A stretch of 64,000 bases of DNA from Kribbella voronezhensis (lineage in GTDB: Bacteria; Actinomycetota; Actinomycetes; Propionibacteriales; Kribbellaceae). Where the stretch lies: contig NZ_SOCE01000002.1 in the NCBI RefSeq assembly GCF_004365175.1, positions 62,001-126,000 on the forward strand, given 5' to 3'. The notes beneath the pieces were generated by a model. That model had not been told where the DNA came from and did no database searches. It saw only the letters and a list, made by a program, of their open reading frames with translations. Positions 25,641 through 33,895 of the stretch are shown here, one piece after another (positions within the stretch are counted from its first letter, which is position 1; each line of letters opens with the position of its first letter). Both the position numbers and the translations under genes were made by a program.

Positions 25641-26587
25641 TGCTCGAACTGCCCGACTCGTGGGTGTGGGATTTCTGGTTCGCTCACGACGGCGACCAGT
25701 ACCACCTGTTCTTCCTGTACGCCTCACGTGCCCTGCACGATCCGAGCCGGCGTCACGGCCGGGCTTCCATCGGTCATGCGGTCTCGGACGACTTGCGGGA
25801 CTGGACGCGGGTGGCGGATGCCCTTGTCCACGGGGATCGCCCGGCCTTCGACGACGCGGCGACCTGGACCGGGTCCGTAGTACAGGGGCCTGACGGTACG
25901 TGGCACATGTTCTACACCGGGGCGAGTGAGCGGGACGGGGTGCTGATCCAGTCGATCGGGGTGGCGACGTCTCGTGATCTGGTCAGCTGGGAGAAGTACG
26001 ACGGCAATCCGGTCGCGTCGGCGGATCCGCGCTGGTACGAGAAGTACGACGGCTCGACGTGGTTCGACGAGGCGTGGCGAGATCCCTGGGTGTTCGAGGA
26101 TCCCGGCGGTGACGGGTGGCACATGCTGATCACCGGGCGGGCGAACCATGGGCCCGTCGACGATCGCGGTGTTGTCGGCCATGCGCGGTCGCGTGATCTG
26201 CTGCAGTGGGAAGTTCAACCGCCGTTGAGTGAACCGGGGGCGGGCTTCGGGCATCTCGAGGTGTTCCAGGTCGAGGTGGTCGAGGGACAAGTCGTCCTGC
26301 TGTTCAACTGCCTGCGGAACGAACTCTCGGCCGCCAAGAAGGCGACGTCGGGCAGCGGCGGCGTCTGGTCCTTGACCGCCGACAGCGTGACGGGCCCGTT
26401 CGACATCAGCAAGGCGACGCCGCTGACCGACGATTCCCTGTACGTCGGACGCCTGGTACGCGACGTCGACGGAGCTTGGGTGATGCTTGCCTTCCACAAC
26501 GAAGGACCGGACGGCTTCATCGGCGCCATCAGCGATCCGATGCCGGTCTACCTCACCCCCGACGGCCTTGCGTTGAAACCTGCCTGA
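25640..26587 (+). CDS. GH32-like glycosidase (beta-fructosidase fold)
   Basis: 315 residues with no signal peptide, so it is probably cytoplasmic and acts on the imported sugar. It has a five-bladed beta-propeller pattern. A likely nucleophile Asp occurs in SWVWDFWFAHDG near residue 10, the RDP transition-state stabiliser in DEAWRDPWVFEDPGG near residue 150, and a candidate acid/base Glu in GHLEVFQVEV near residue 205. The repeated D-L-x-x-W blade signatures (SDDLRDWTRV, SRDLVSWEKY, SRDLLQWEVQ) support clan GH-J. At 315 residues it lacks the C-terminal beta-sandwich of typical GH32 enzymes. GH43 or GH130-like propellers are alternatives. It ends ten bases before a strong hairpin. Confidence 0.75.
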   Translation: MLELPDSWVWDFWFAHDGDQYHLFFLYASRALHDPSRRHGRASIGHAVSDDLRDWTRVADALVHGDRPAFDDAATWTGSVVQGPDGTWHMFYTGASERDGVLIQSIGVATSRDLVSWEKYDGNPVASADPRWYEKYDGSTWFDEAWRDPWVFEDPGGDGWHMLITGRANHGPVDDRGVVGHARSRDLLQWEVQPPLSEPGAGFGHLEVFQVEVVEGQVVLLFNCLRNELSAAKKATSGSGGVWSLTADSVTGPFDISKATPLTDDSLYVGRLVRDVDGAWVMLAFHNEGPDGFIGAISDPMPVYLTPDGLALKPA

Positions 26588-26597
26588 CCTGGGGCAT

Positions 26598-26640
26598 GCG
26601 AAGGCCGGCTCGCCGCGTGGAGCGGGGAGCCGGCCTTCGC
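26598..26640. terminator. Bidirectional hairpin between convergent genes
   Basis: A perfect 13-bp inverted repeat, GCGAAGGCCGGCT (26598-26610) and AGCCGGCCTTCGC (26628-26640), with a 17-nt loop, lies between the glycosidase stop and the epoxide hydrolase stop. There is no long T run, as is common in actinobacteria. It could end both transcripts. Confidence 0.8.
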
Positions 26641-26646
26641 GGCTGG

Positions 26647-27798
26647 TCAGTTGGAGCGGAGGGTGTTGAAGAACGTGCGGAGGTCGGTGGTGACGTCCTC
26701 GGGGCGTTCGAGGGAGGCGAAGTGGCCGCCCTTCTCGAAGGTGGACCAGTGGACGATGTTGGTGTTGTCGCGTTCGGCCAGGGGGCGGATGGTCTTGAAG
26801 TCGTCGGCGAAGACGGCGACTCCGGTGGGGGCGGTGTTGGCGGCAGGGTTCGGCTCGGCGTGGGCTTCTTCGTAGTGGTAGCGGCCGGCGGCGGCGCTGG
26901 TGTTGGTGAACCAGTAGAGGGTGACCTCGGTGAGGATCTGGTCGCGGGTGACCAGGCTGGTGCCGTTCCCGAAGTTGTTGAAGAGTTCGTTCCAGGCGAG
27001 CTGGCCGACCGGGGAGTCCGAGATGCCGACGGCAACGGTCTGCGGGCGGGTCGAGTTGATCGCGTTGTAGCCGCCGACGGACTGGAACCACTTGAGGTGT
27101 TCGAGCGCGGCGTAGTCGGCCGGGGTGAACTTCTCGAACTCGGCCGGGGCACCGGACGGGAACGAGAACAGCTGCAGGACGTGCAGGCCGAGGAAGCCGG
27201 GAGGGTTCAGCAGGCCGAGCTCGCGGGAGATCATCGCGCCGCCGTCGCTGCCGTGCGCGCCGTACGAGTCGTAGCCGAGCTTGCGCATCAGCTTGTCGAA
27301 GGTGCGGGCGACGCGGGCCATCGTCCAGCCGCGGTCGACGAGCGGAGTACTGAAGCCGAAGCCCGGGATGGACGGTACGACGACCGAGAACGCGTCCTCG
27401 GCCGAGCCGCCGTGGGCGACCGGGTCGGTCAGCGGGCCGATCATGTCGAGGAAGTCGACGAACGAACCCGGGTAGGTGTGGAGCAGGAGCAGCGGGGTCG
27501 CGGAGGCCTCGGCGGACGGCACGTGGATGAAGTGCACGGTCTGGCCGTCGATCTCGGTCAGGTAGTGCGGGAACTCGTTCATCCGGGCTTCCTGCTCGCG
27601 CCAGTCGAACCCGTTCTGCCAGTGGTCGACCATCTCGGCCAGGTAGTGGTTCGGCGTACCGAGGTCCCAGTCGTCGCCGGGCGCCGGCTGCGGGAGGCGG
27701 GTGTTGGCGAGGCGGGCGAGCAGGTCGTCGAGGTCCGCCTGGGCCACGTCGACGGTGAAGGAGCGGATGTCTGCGGGGGAGCTGCCGTTGTTGTTCAT
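26647..27798 (-). CDS. Epoxide hydrolase (alpha/beta hydrolase)
   Basis: 383 residues from the ATG at 27798. The N-terminal epoxide-hydrolase cap-associated domain is visible (DIRSFTVDVAQADLDDLLAR ... RLPQP, then DWREQEARMNEFPHYLTEID). The catalytic domain has LLLLHTYPGSFVDFLDMIGP (oxyanion region, Thr in place of the usual Gly), GYDSYGAHGSDGGAMISREL (nucleophile Asp) and EKGGHFASLERPEDV (catalytic His). It opens epoxides to diols. It is divergent from a WYL-type regulator with an inverted repeat between them, so it is probably controlled by that regulator. A decayed paralogue of the same two-gene unit lies at 14834-17042. A much longer in-frame reading to 29256 runs antisense over the regulator and was not accepted. 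Confidence 0.9.
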   Translation of the reverse strand: MNNNGSSPADIRSFTVDVAQADLDDLLARLANTRLPQPAPGDDWDLGTPNHYLAEMVDHWQNGFDWREQEARMNEFPHYLTEIDGQTVHFIHVPSAEASATPLLLLHTYPGSFVDFLDMIGPLTDPVAHGGSAEDAFSVVVPSIPGFGFSTPLVDRGWTMARVARTFDKLMRKLGYDSYGAHGSDGGAMISRELGLLNPPGFLGLHVLQLFSFPSGAPAEFEKFTPADYAALEHLKWFQSVGGYNAINSTRPQTVAVGISDSPVGQLAWNELFNNFGNGTSLVTRDQILTEVTLYWFTNTSAAAGRYHYEEAHAEPNPAANTAPTGVAVFADDFKTIRPLAERDNTNIVHWSTFEKGGHFASLERPEDVTTDLRTFFNTLRSN

Positions 27799-27818
27799 GG
27801 CTCTACCGTAGAAGCCAT

Positions 27819-27839
27819 ATAGGAACGATAGATTCCTAT
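27819..27839. promoter_or_regulatory. Inverted repeat between hydrolase and regulator genes
   Basis: ATAGGAA (27819-27825) and TTCCTAT (27833-27839) with a 7-bp spacer lie midway between the divergent starts (27798 and 27859). This is the most likely binding site for the adjacent WYL regulator. It is A/T-rich compared with its surroundings and probably overlaps both promoters. Confidence 0.6.
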
Positions 27840-27858
27840 TCGAAGTACTATTTTCTCC

Positions 27859-28824
27859 ATGCGTGATACCTCGTCGAGATTGCTGTCCTTGCTGGCCCTG
27901 ATGCAGTCGCGGCCGGCCTGGCCCGGGTCGGAGTTGGCCGAGCGGTTGGGCGTCAGTACGCGGACCATCCGCAACGACATTGATCGGCTCCGCGAGCTCG
28001 GCTATCCCGTCGACGCGACCCGCGGGTCCGCGGGCTACTACCAGTTGGGCGTCGGGGCGAAGCTGCCGCCGCTCTTGCTGGACGACGAGGAGGCGGTCGC
28101 CGTGGCCGTCGGGTTGCGGACGGGCGCGGGGGTGAGCGGGATGGCGGAGAGCAGTAGCCGCGCGCTGGCGAAGCTCGAGCAGGTGTTGCCGCATCGCCTC
28201 CGCCGGCAGGTGAACGCGATTCACACGACGCTGTCGAAGGGGCCGGACAACACCGGTTCCAACGTGCAGGATCCCGAGGTGGATCCTGCCGTGGTCAGCA
28301 CGATCGCGGCGGCGATTCGCGACGAGCACTACCTGCGCTTCGAGTACGCCGTACCGGAGAGCGCTCCCTCGTTGCCGATCCTGGTCGAGCCCTATCGGCT
28401 GGTGAGCTGGCAGCGGTACTGGTACCTGGTCGCGCGGGACGAAGCCGGCGAGTGGCACACGTATCGCGTCGACTGGATGGACCTGCGGATGGCGACCGGC
28501 CGGCGGTACAAGCCACGCCCGATGCCCGAGGACGACTACACAGACTTCGTACTTCGTGACGTCGCCACCACCGGCTGGAAGGTGCACGCGACCATCACCG
28601 TCTTCGCTTCGGCCGAGGAGGTGCTGTCCCGCATCCACGCAGCCGTCGGGATCGTGGAATCGGTCGACGAGAACACCTGCATCCTCATCACCGGCGCCGA
28701 GAGCCTCGAAGTCGTCGCCGTCTACATCGGCATGCTCGGCCTCGACTTCCACGTCACCGCGCCACCCGCCCTGGTAGAACACCTCAAGACCATCGGAGAG
28801 CGCTATCTCCGCGCCATCGAGTGA
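27859..28824 (+). CDS. YafY-type HTH/WYL-domain transcriptional regulator
   Basis: 321 residues. Residues 1-60 are a DeoR-like winged HTH (SSRLLSLLALMQSRPAWPGS, ELAERLGVSTRTIRNDIDRL). Residues about 135-215 form the WYL ligand-sensing domain (EPYRLVSWQRYWYLVARDEA, EWHTYRVDWMDL), and the C-terminal WCX region ends with EHLKTIGERYLRAIE. It most likely regulates the divergent epoxide hydrolase through the inverted repeat at 27819-27839. It is the intact copy of the gene broken at 16081-17042, and served here as the template for recognising that pseudogene. Confidence 0.92.
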   Translation: MRDTSSRLLSLLALMQSRPAWPGSELAERLGVSTRTIRNDIDRLRELGYPVDATRGSAGYYQLGVGAKLPPLLLDDEEAVAVAVGLRTGAGVSGMAESSSRALAKLEQVLPHRLRRQVNAIHTTLSKGPDNTGSNVQDPEVDPAVVSTIAAAIRDEHYLRFEYAVPESAPSLPILVEPYRLVSWQRYWYLVARDEAGEWHTYRVDWMDLRMATGRRYKPRPMPEDDYTDFVLRDVATTGWKVHATITVFASAEEVLSRIHAAVGIVESVDENTCILITGAESLEVVAVYIGMLGLDFHVTAPPALVEHLKTIGERYLRAIE

Positions 28825-28826
28825 GG

Positions 28827-29468
28827 CTAGCTGTTTCCGAGGCCGGCGTTGCGGGCTTGGATGATGGCGGTGGCGCGGTCGGCGACGGCGAGTTTGGTGA
28901 AGATGGTGGACACGTTGTTGGCGACGGTCTTGGCGGCCAGGTTGAGGTGGGTGCCGATCGCGGCGTTGGACAGGCCGGCGGCCAGGAGATCGAGGATCTC
29001 GCGTTCTCGGGCGGTGAGTTCGGGGAACGGGTCGGGGGCGGCGGGCGGGGGAGCGGAGAAGAAGGAGAGCATCCGGCGGGCGACACCGGGCCCGAAGATC
29101 GCTTCGCCGGCGGCGACGGCCTGGATGGCGCGGGCGATGTCTTCCTGCTCGGCGCCCTTGACCAGGTAGCCGCGGGCTCCGGCGCGCATCGCGGCGAAGA
29201 CCGAGTCGTCGTCCTCGAACATGGTGAGCACGAGGACGGCGACGTCCGGCGCGCACCGGGCGATCTCGCGGGTGGCGGCGAAGCCGTCGAGGTCGGGCAT
29301 CTGGAGATCGAGTACTGCGACGTCCGGGCGCGCGGTGACGACTTCGCGTACTGCTTCTCGTCCGGTCGCGGCGACCCCGACCACCTCGATACCGGGGAGC
29401 GAGGTGAGCAAGGCGGCCAGCCCGGCCCGTACGACGGGGTGATCGTCGGCCAGCACGACGCGGATCAT
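28827..29468 (-). CDS. NarL/LuxR-family response regulator
   Basis: 213 residues from the ATG at 29468 (GAGG six bases upstream); a GTG at 29492 is a less likely start. The receiver domain has the acidic pair (VVLADDHP), the phosphorylation site in DVAVLDLQMPDLDG, and the conserved Lys in GYLVKGAEQ. The C-terminus is a LuxR HTH (LTAREREILDLLAAGLSNAA, then AAKTVANNVSTIFTKLAV). It is the partner of the histidine kinase encoded 91 bp upstream on the same strand. Target genes are unknown. The adjacent divergent membrane-protein pair at 31906-32933 is a candidate. Confidence 0.93.
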   Translation of the reverse strand: MIRVVLADDHPVVRAGLAALLTSLPGIEVVGVAATGREAVREVVTARPDVAVLDLQMPDLDGFAATREIARCAPDVAVLVLTMFEDDDSVFAAMRAGARGYLVKGAEQEDIARAIQAVAAGEAIFGPGVARRMLSFFSAPPPAAPDPFPELTAREREILDLLAAGLSNAAIGTHLNLAAKTVANNVSTIFTKLAVADRATAIIQARNAGLGNS

Positions 29469-29559
29469 CGCGGCCTCACCGTGGTGAGCCACACGGCGGG
29501 GTGATCGTCCGCGCTGGTCATGGTGCCACCGCCGGAGTTGCCTACCGCAATCATCCCGA

Positions 29560-31704
29560 TCATGGCGTTGCCAGCGGGAAGGTGGCGTGGACGCGGCCGC
29601 CGGTGGGGGAGGGGCCGGCTTCGAAGGCGCCGCCTAGTTCGGCGGCTCGTTCGCGCATCGCTTGCAGGCCGACGCCTGGTTTCCAGGCTCCGTTCGGCGG
29701 GCCGTCGTCCGTCACCTCGATCTCCAATTCCGTTCCGCACCGCAACGCCAGTACTGCGACTGTCGCACGCGAATGCCGAACTACGTTGGTCAGCGCCTCC
29801 GTGGCGATCCGGTACGCCGCGACCTCGAGCGCAGCCGGCAATGCGGGCAACCCCTCGGCAGACACCGAAACCGAGACCGAAGCGCCGTCCGCCCGCCAGG
29901 ACAGCTGATCCGCTCGTTGCCGCAACGCCCCGACCAGACCCAGTTCGTCCAGCGCCGGCGGCCGCAGATCGTCAACCAGCCTCCGTACGTCGCCGATCGC
30001 CGTACGCGTGTCTCTTCGCAGATCGCTCAGCAACTCCGATGCACGCGTCGCATCGACCGACACCAGATTGGCCGCGGCGTCGGCGGTGAACGCGACCCCG
30101 GTCAAGGTCGGGCCGAGTCCGTCATGGAGATCTCGCCGCAGCCGGCGACGCTCCTCCTCGCGCGCCGCGACCAGCTTCTCGCGCGAGGTCTGTAGCTCGA
30201 CCGACAACCTGGTCGCGTGAACGGCCACCGCCAGCGGTACGGCGACCAACGCGAGCACGTTCCGATCGGCCGGGGACAACGCCGACTCGCCGGAGCGGAG
30301 CCCGACGAGGAGCGACCCGACCGTGGTTCCGCCGTACGAAAGGTCAACCGGTACGACGTTTCCCGGCACTCCGGCGGTCGCCAGGAGTTCCCCGTCGACG
30401 GCGATTCCGACGTACGGGAGTCTCAGGGCGGAGCGGATCGCGCCGACCACTCCCGGCATCCCTCCGGCCGGGTTGGTCGCCAGCTGTTCGCCTACGCGGG
30501 AGGCGACTCGGGCGGGATCGCGACGGTCGCCGTACATCGCTCGGTCGACCAGGCGCTGGAGTTGCGGGAGCACCGGCGCGATCAGGAGAGCGACGATCAC
30601 GGTGACCGCGGCCGAGCGGCCGAAGCGCGAGGAGATGAACGAGTCCGTCATCGCGACCAGGGCGGCATAGGCGCCCATGGCAACGATCGACAGGAGCGCC
30701 CAGGTCAGCGCGCGGGAGACGACCAGGCGGATGTCGAGCAGTTGGTGCCGCACGATCGCGACGGTGACGGCGATCGGCACGAGCGGGAACGCGAGGAGGA
30801 CAAGGATCGGCGTACCGGCGACCAAGGCCCACGGTGTCATGAAGATCAGCACGATCACCGCGGCCAGTAGCAGCCAGAGCAGTTGGCGGCGACGGGTCTC
30901 GTCCGCTCGGCGGAAGCGCACGACCAGGCTGGCGATCGCGAGGGCGTAGGCGAGCAGGCCGCGGAGTTCGGTTGCCGTCCACAACGGTTGCAGGGAGTCG
31001 TACCAGGAGAAGGTCAGGTACCCCGTGACGCCGCCCTCGAAGGCCGGGGAGGGACCTGCGCCCATCTCCAGCGCGAACAGCGGTGCGGTCACGACGATGG
31101 CGATCGCGGCGATGCGCCAGCGCGGTGAAGCCAGCTTGCCGTCCGGGAACAGCAAGAGGGCCAACGGCAGAAACAGGGCGATCGACCACGGCCAGGAGTA
31201 GGAGATCAGGGTCGAGAGGATGCGCTGCAGACCGATCGGGGCCGACGCGTCGTGGAGTACTTCGGTCAGCGGTGCTCCGACGGCCGTGGTGGCGTGACCG
31301 ATGCCGTCGGCCACGAACAGCCAGCCGATCGGGTTGTGCGGGCGGTACCACGCGATCAGCGCGCCACAGATCGCGAAGCTCAGCCCCATCAGACCGTTCG
31401 TGACGGTGAAACTGTCGATCGCCTCCTGCACGGACCAGCCGGCGGCGCGAGAGAGCGCGATCCCAGCGATCACCTCCGCCACCCCGAACGCCGCCAACCC
31501 AACAGCGACCCATCGCCAGCCAACCCACCGCCACACCGCCCAGCGCCGGACTTCGGGCCGGCTGGCCGGGCCGCCCTGGGCCTCGCCCCGCCGGGCTGCG
31601 GCGCTCTTGGGGGCTGGGCGGCGGAGGGGTCGTCGGCGGGGCAGGGGATGGGGGACCGCCGTTGGGGTGGTCTGTTGGGGCGACTGGGCCTCGCCTTCCG
31701 TCAT
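29560..31704 (-). CDS. Membrane-bound NarL-type sensor histidine kinase
   Basis: 714 residues from the ATG at 31704; a longer reading to 32262 runs antisense over other genes. A basic Pro-rich tail (1-70) is followed by many hydrophobic segments up to about residue 330. A GAF-like region comes next (GLPYVGIAVDGELLATAG near 430). The HisKA_3 dimerisation domain has the phospho-acceptor His in RRLRRDLHDGLGPTLTGVAF near residue 527. The ATPase domain has NVVRHSRATVAVLAL (N box), VTDDGPPNGAW (G1) and GVGLQAMRERAAELGG (G2). It phosphorylates the response regulator encoded just downstream. The signal is not evident; the many spans suggest sensing within the membrane. Confidence 0.92.
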   Translation of the reverse strand: MTEGEAQSPQQTTPTAVPHPLPRRRPLRRPAPKSAAARRGEAQGGPASRPEVRRWAVWRWVGWRWVAVGLAAFGVAEVIAGIALSRAAGWSVQEAIDSFTVTNGLMGLSFAICGALIAWYRPHNPIGWLFVADGIGHATTAVGAPLTEVLHDASAPIGLQRILSTLISYSWPWSIALFLPLALLLFPDGKLASPRWRIAAIAIVVTAPLFALEMGAGPSPAFEGGVTGYLTFSWYDSLQPLWTATELRGLLAYALAIASLVVRFRRADETRRRQLLWLLLAAVIVLIFMTPWALVAGTPILVLLAFPLVPIAVTVAIVRHQLLDIRLVVSRALTWALLSIVAMGAYAALVAMTDSFISSRFGRSAAVTVIVALLIAPVLPQLQRLVDRAMYGDRRDPARVASRVGEQLATNPAGGMPGVVGAIRSALRLPYVGIAVDGELLATAGVPGNVVPVDLSYGGTTVGSLLVGLRSGESALSPADRNVLALVAVPLAVAVHATRLSVELQTSREKLVAAREEERRRLRRDLHDGLGPTLTGVAFTADAAANLVSVDATRASELLSDLRRDTRTAIGDVRRLVDDLRPPALDELGLVGALRQRADQLSWRADGASVSVSVSAEGLPALPAALEVAAYRIATEALTNVVRHSRATVAVLALRCGTELEIEVTDDGPPNGAWKPGVGLQAMRERAAELGGAFEAGPSPTGGRVHATFPLATP

Positions 31705-31905
31705 GGGAATCAGTGTGCTCCTCGAGGGCTCCCGGCGTCCCGGGAACGCGTTCCCGGATGTTCCGGGCAAGCTCCCGCCGCCCGGTGAACCGCTGCCCAG
31801 GCGGCGGGCGCCTCCGGGCGCGACGGTGGTGACACGCCCGCTTCGGGGCGACCCCGGTGGCAGCTCGAGAGAGCGTGAGCACCGGGTTCCACAGGGGAGG
31901 TTCTG

Positions 31906-32259
31906 ATGTCTCGTACTTTTCGGGCCGGTCTGATCTTGTTCGGACTGCTGTCGGTCGGCGATCTGGCCGGTCCGTTGCTGACCGACGGTGAGCACCCGCC
32001 GATGTCGATCGCGCTGATCGGGGCGGTTCTCGGGCTGATCAGCCTGGTGCTGGTGGTGCTCGCCTGGCGTGGTGAGCGGCGGGCCGTAGTACCGCTGATC
32101 GTGCTGCGGGTTCTGTCCGCAGCGAGCGCTCTCCCGGCGTTCTTCGTCGGTGACGTGCCCGCTGCAGCGCTGGTTGCCGCCGGGGTGACCGTCGCGCTTG
32201 CTGTCGGAGGAACCGTGCTCGTTCTCCTGCCGGCGCGCGAGTTCGCAGGTGTGCGATGA
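31906..32259 (+). CDS. Small membrane protein, four predicted spans
   Basis: 117 residues with GGGGAGG ahead of the ATG. Hydrophobic segments cover nearly the whole length: TFRAGLILFGLLSVGDLAGP, IALIGAVLGLISLVLVVLAW, VLRVLSAASALPAFFVG and AALVAAGVTVALAVGGTVLV. I do not recognise a family with certainty. It is divergent from the histidine kinase, and its stop overlaps the ATG of the next membrane-protein gene by 4 bp, so the two products probably act together and may be targets of the neighbouring two-component system. Confidence 0.78.
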   Translation: MSRTFRAGLILFGLLSVGDLAGPLLTDGEHPPMSIALIGAVLGLISLVLVVLAWRGERRAVVPLIVLRVLSAASALPAFFVGDVPAAALVAAGVTVALAVGGTVLVLLPAREFAGVR

Positions 32260-32933
32260 CAACGACAGCCGCTCGTACTACGAACAGCGTCGGCGGGCGC
32301 GGTCTGTCGAGCTACGCGGTGGCGCTCCTGCTGCCGATCGGCCCCGCCGCGGTCGCCGTACTGCGATACGCCTTGCCGTACTACACGGTCGACGACTCGA
32401 CCGCCATGGCGAACAAGGTGATCGCAGCAACGGGACGAATGTCGCTCGTGCTGTGGCTCGGCTTCATCGCAGTACTGACGCTGGTGCCCGCCGCGTACGC
32501 CGTCAGCCGGGTGACTCGCCAGCGGGCGCCGCGCATGACCCTGGTCGCGATGCTGCTCCTGGTCCCCGGATATCTCGCACTGGGCTGGTTGATCGCCGAG
32601 GATCAGCTGATGTTCGCGGGTGCGAAAGCCGGCCTGGACGCGGGAGCGATCACGCGGCTGATTGACCACCTGCATCCATCGGGTGCCGTGGCCGGTGTGT
32701 TCTTCGTCCTCGGACATGTCGTCGGGACGATCTTGCTCGGGATCGCGCTGTGGCGGACGCGAGTGGTCGCGCGCTGGGCGGCGGTGGCGGTGATCGCCTC
32801 GCAGCCGATCCACTTCTTCGCCGCGGTGATCGTCCCCAACCACACGATCGACCTGATCGGCTGGGGGCTGCAGGCAGTCGGGTTCGCCGCGGTGGGGTGG
32901 GCGATCCTCCAACGACCGGACACCGACGTCTGA
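32256..32933 (+). CDS. Polytopic membrane protein
   Basis: 225 residues, with about seven hydrophobic segments (for example YAVALLLPIGPAAVAVLRYA, MSLVLWLGFIAVLTLVPAAY, VFFVLGHVVGTILLGIAL). A conserved-looking His cluster occurs near residues 140-190 (DHLHPSG, QPIHFFAA, NHTID), which could bind a metal or haem, but this is speculation. Translationally coupled to the 117-residue membrane protein upstream. It ends 14 bp before a strong hairpin. Confidence 0.78.
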   Translation: MTTTAARTTNSVGGRGLSSYAVALLLPIGPAAVAVLRYALPYYTVDDSTAMANKVIAATGRMSLVLWLGFIAVLTLVPAAYAVSRVTRQRAPRMTLVAMLLLVPGYLALGWLIAEDQLMFAGAKAGLDAGAITRLIDHLHPSGAVAGVFFVLGHVVGTILLGIALWRTRVVARWAAVAVIASQPIHFFAAVIVPNHTIDLIGWGLQAVGFAAVGWAILQRPDTDV

Positions 32934-32947
32934 CGGAACGGTTGTCG

Positions 32948-32977
32948 GCCGGGCTCGCTTCGGGGGACGAGCCCGGC
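32948..32977. terminator. Hairpin terminator between convergent genes
   Basis: GCCGGGCTCG (32948-32957) and CGAGCCCGGC (32968-32977) form a perfect 10-bp stem with a 10-nt loop, just after the membrane-protein stop and before the stop of the leftward reductase-like gene. Confidence 0.78.
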
Positions 32978-33012
32978 TCATCGACCGGCCGCCGACGGCC
33001 GAGCGCCGGCCG

Positions 33013-33573
33013 TCAGGCGGTGGCGAGGTCGTGGCGGAGGAGGACGGTGCGGTTGTCGAAGGTGCGGGATTCGGCCAGCTTCAGCGCGAGGCGCTCCTTC
33101 ACCGGGTGGTACGCCGGCTTGCCGCCGCCGAGGGCGACCGGGTGGACGATCAGGTGGTACTCGTCGAGCAAGCCGAGATCGGTCAGCGCCGCGGCGACCG
33201 TCGAGCTGCCGGTGAGCAGGATGTCCTTGCCGGGCCGGGCCTTGATCTCGCGCAGCGCCTCGGCGTCCCGGATGATCTGCGCGTTCCAGTCGGCGCTTTC
33301 CAGCGTGGTCGACAACACGACCTTCGGCATCTCGCGCCAGATCGGCGCGAAGGCGAGCCCGTGCTCGTCGGTCCCGATCGACTCCGCGTTCGGCCAGTAC
33401 GAGGACATCATTTCCCAGACGGTCCGCCCGTACAGGAACAGGTCGGCGCGCTCGGCCAGGCTCAACGAGTAGTCGGACAGCTCGGGCCCGAGCGAGGCCC
33501 AGTCGAACTCTCCGTTCGGTCCTTCGACGAAACCGTCGACCGACTGGTGGACGTAGTACATGATCTTGCGCAT
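33013..33573 (-). CDS. Dihydrofolate reductase-fold (RibD C-terminal) protein
   Basis: 186 residues from the ATG at 33573, chosen for AGGAG six bases upstream. The family pattern is clear: IMYYVHQSVDGFVEGPNGEF, ADLFLYGRTVWEMMSSYW, PKVVLSTTLESADWNAQIIR, ILLTGSSTVAAALTDLGLLD and HLIVHPVALGGGKPAY. These are stand-alone RibD-C/DHFR-like reductases using NADPH. Substrates are mostly unknown and a folate role is not implied. A second, more distant member lies at 36942-37478. It is transcribed towards the hairpin at 32948-32977. Confidence 0.88.
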   Translation of the reverse strand: MRKIMYYVHQSVDGFVEGPNGEFDWASLGPELSDYSLSLAERADLFLYGRTVWEMMSSYWPNAESIGTDEHGLAFAPIWREMPKVVLSTTLESADWNAQIIRDAEALREIKARPGKDILLTGSSTVAAALTDLGLLDEYHLIVHPVALGGGKPAYHPVKERLALKLAESRTFDNRTVLLRHDLATA

Positions 33574-33705
33574 GAGGTGCTCCTGATCTCCCGGGCCCTG
33601 TCGGCCGCTCTCGCCGATGAGTCGGAGCCCATCGCGCTGGTTTGACATCCGGGTCGGAACTTTAGGCAGCCGACGGGTCGAGCACCCCGCGGTACGAGGG
33701 ATTGA

Positions 33706-33718
33706 CTAAACGGTTTAG
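33706..33718. promoter_or_regulatory. Palindromic operator CTAAACGGTTTAG
   Basis: A perfect 6-1-6 palindrome overlapping a possible -35 (TTGACT, 33702-33707), 178 bp upstream of the FAD oxidoreductase ATG and divergent from the reductase-like gene. This form is common for TetR-family regulators in actinobacteria. No TetR gene lies in the window, so the regulator would act in trans. Confidence 0.5.
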
Positions 33719-33895
33719 CGGGGGGAAGGTCGGGGGGAACGAGGTTGTCAGGGGGAGGTCTGGCGGCCGTCGGGGGAACTGGCGCTCTCTGGGGAGGGTT
33801 CCGCGCCGTTGCCGACGGAGGCTCGCCGGTCTGGTCGGCGTGCCCGCGATGCACGCCGGTCGAGAGGTGAAGGCCCGCTCGGCTTTGGAGGAGTC

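Noticed and set aside
25724..27091. Long leftward frame antisense to the glycosidase
   Set aside because: Third-position GC bias keeps antisense frames open; the composition is Arg/Pro/His-rich with no motif, and the sense gene is well supported.
26647..29256. An 869-residue leftward open frame spanning the epoxide hydrolase and beyond
   Set aside because: Only the part from the ATG at 27798 has family similarity; the rest is antisense to the WYL regulator and is Arg/His-rich, as high-GC shadow frames are.
31702..32262. N-terminal extension of the histidine kinase to 32262
   Set aside because: The extension is antisense to the small membrane-protein gene and has no similarity to kinases; the ATG at 31704 begins a plausible N-terminus.
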